Assembly (NCBI RefSeq): GCF_032854445.1
Contig: NC_088303.1
Location: forward strand, 13,833,501-13,897,500
Direction of reading: 5' to 3'
DNA: 64,000 nt
Source of the DNA: Liolophura sinensis
Taxonomy: Eukaryota > Mollusca > Polyplacophora > Chitonida > Chitonidae
Shown: one piece after another, positions 63,901-64,000 of the stretch
Layout: the number at the start of each line of letters is the position of its first letter
How positions within the stretch are numbered: the first letter of the stretch is position 1
The notes under the pieces: generated by a model
Told to the model about the DNA's origin: nothing
The model's input: the letters and a program-made list of their open reading frames with translations, nothing else
Databases searched by the model: none
Position numbers and translations under genes: made by a program

Positions 63901-63982
63901 CGACGAGGATGGGATTCGAACCCACGCGGGCAGAGCCCAATGGATTAGCAGTCCATCGCCTTAACCACTCGGCCACCTCGTC
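63901..63982 (-). tRNA. tRNA-Ser(GCT), array copy 7, intact
   Basis: Same sequence as copy 6, offset by 806 bases; a five-T terminator follows the gene (AAAAA in plus orientation at about 63889-63893). Confidence 0.95.
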
Positions 63983-64000
63983 ACCCACTACAAAAATCTG

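Larger units (their letters stand above)
52412..64000 (-). repeat. Tandem array of about 800-815 bp tRNA-Ser units (seven copies visible)
   Basis: tRNA 5' ends on the minus strand fall at 52492, 53292, 54452, (57.95 truncated), 62361, 63176 and 63982. Spacing is 800, about 800 after removing a SINE, 815 and 806. Unit flanks also match (CAGTTTCGCTGACGTTT, CACGTGTGTTTGC, GTGCATGACACTACATTCAT, AAGCGTGGCATTAC). The left units are diverged, the two right units nearly identical, and the array runs off the window. Confidence 0.9.

Overview
This window is eukaryotic (metazoan) DNA: genes are split by GT-AG introns, the intergenic DNA is AT-rich, and SINEs, LINEs and minisatellites are abundant. The commonest dispersed repeat has a core (TTTGATTGGTGTTTTAC, then CTCAAGAATATTTCACTT) that I associate with SINEs of molluscs and other marine invertebrates. 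A second SINE (core GGGTTTAACGTCGTACTC) and a copine with a Gly-Tyr-Pro-rich N-terminus fit the same setting. A lophotrochozoan, most likely a mollusc, is my inference; no species can be read from the sequence.

Layout. (1) 0.9-5.9 kb, plus strand: last four exons of a GPR158/GPR179-like (orphan class C receptor) ectodomain gene. It ends after one hydrophobic segment instead of a seven-helix domain. (2) 6-24 kb: gene-poor, with SINE fragments, a TTAA-flanked MITE (17.15 kb), a CCAAT-bearing tandem array (12.6-13.5 kb), a 44-bp tandem array (15.1-15.6 kb), and one compact single-exon ORF (11.0-11.3 kb, minus strand) for a small Gly-rich, hydrophobic, Cys-bearing protein. (3) 25.2-41.0 kb, minus strand: a complete copine coding region in 14 exons (694 residues by my count; C2A, C2B, vWA), with a possible promoter and untranslated exon near 42.4 kb. 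At least seven minisatellites lie in or beside this gene. Two clearly grew from its own exon ends, one of them copying splice sites along with exon sequence. (4) 43.3-44.3 kb: a non-autonomous element with roughly 66-bp terminal inverted repeats and many GATATC palindromes. (5) 44.6-51.4 kb: a graveyard of retroelements (Penelope-like RT pieces, two LINE copies of L1/Tx1 type, one SINE). (6) 52.4-64.0 kb: a tandem array of about 800-815 bp units, each with a tRNA-Ser(GCT) gene or relic on the minus strand. It is broken by a SINE with a clear 14-bp target duplication, a GC-richer virus-like element with its own TATA box and paired ORF leaders, and a LINE whose 3' end joins directly into the anticodon arm of a tRNA copy. 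Two intact tRNA genes stand at the right end.

The two spliced genes and the small ORF look independent; there is no operon-like logic. The unusual content is structural: exon-seeded minisatellites in the copine gene, and a tRNA array that has accumulated different kinds of mobile DNA.
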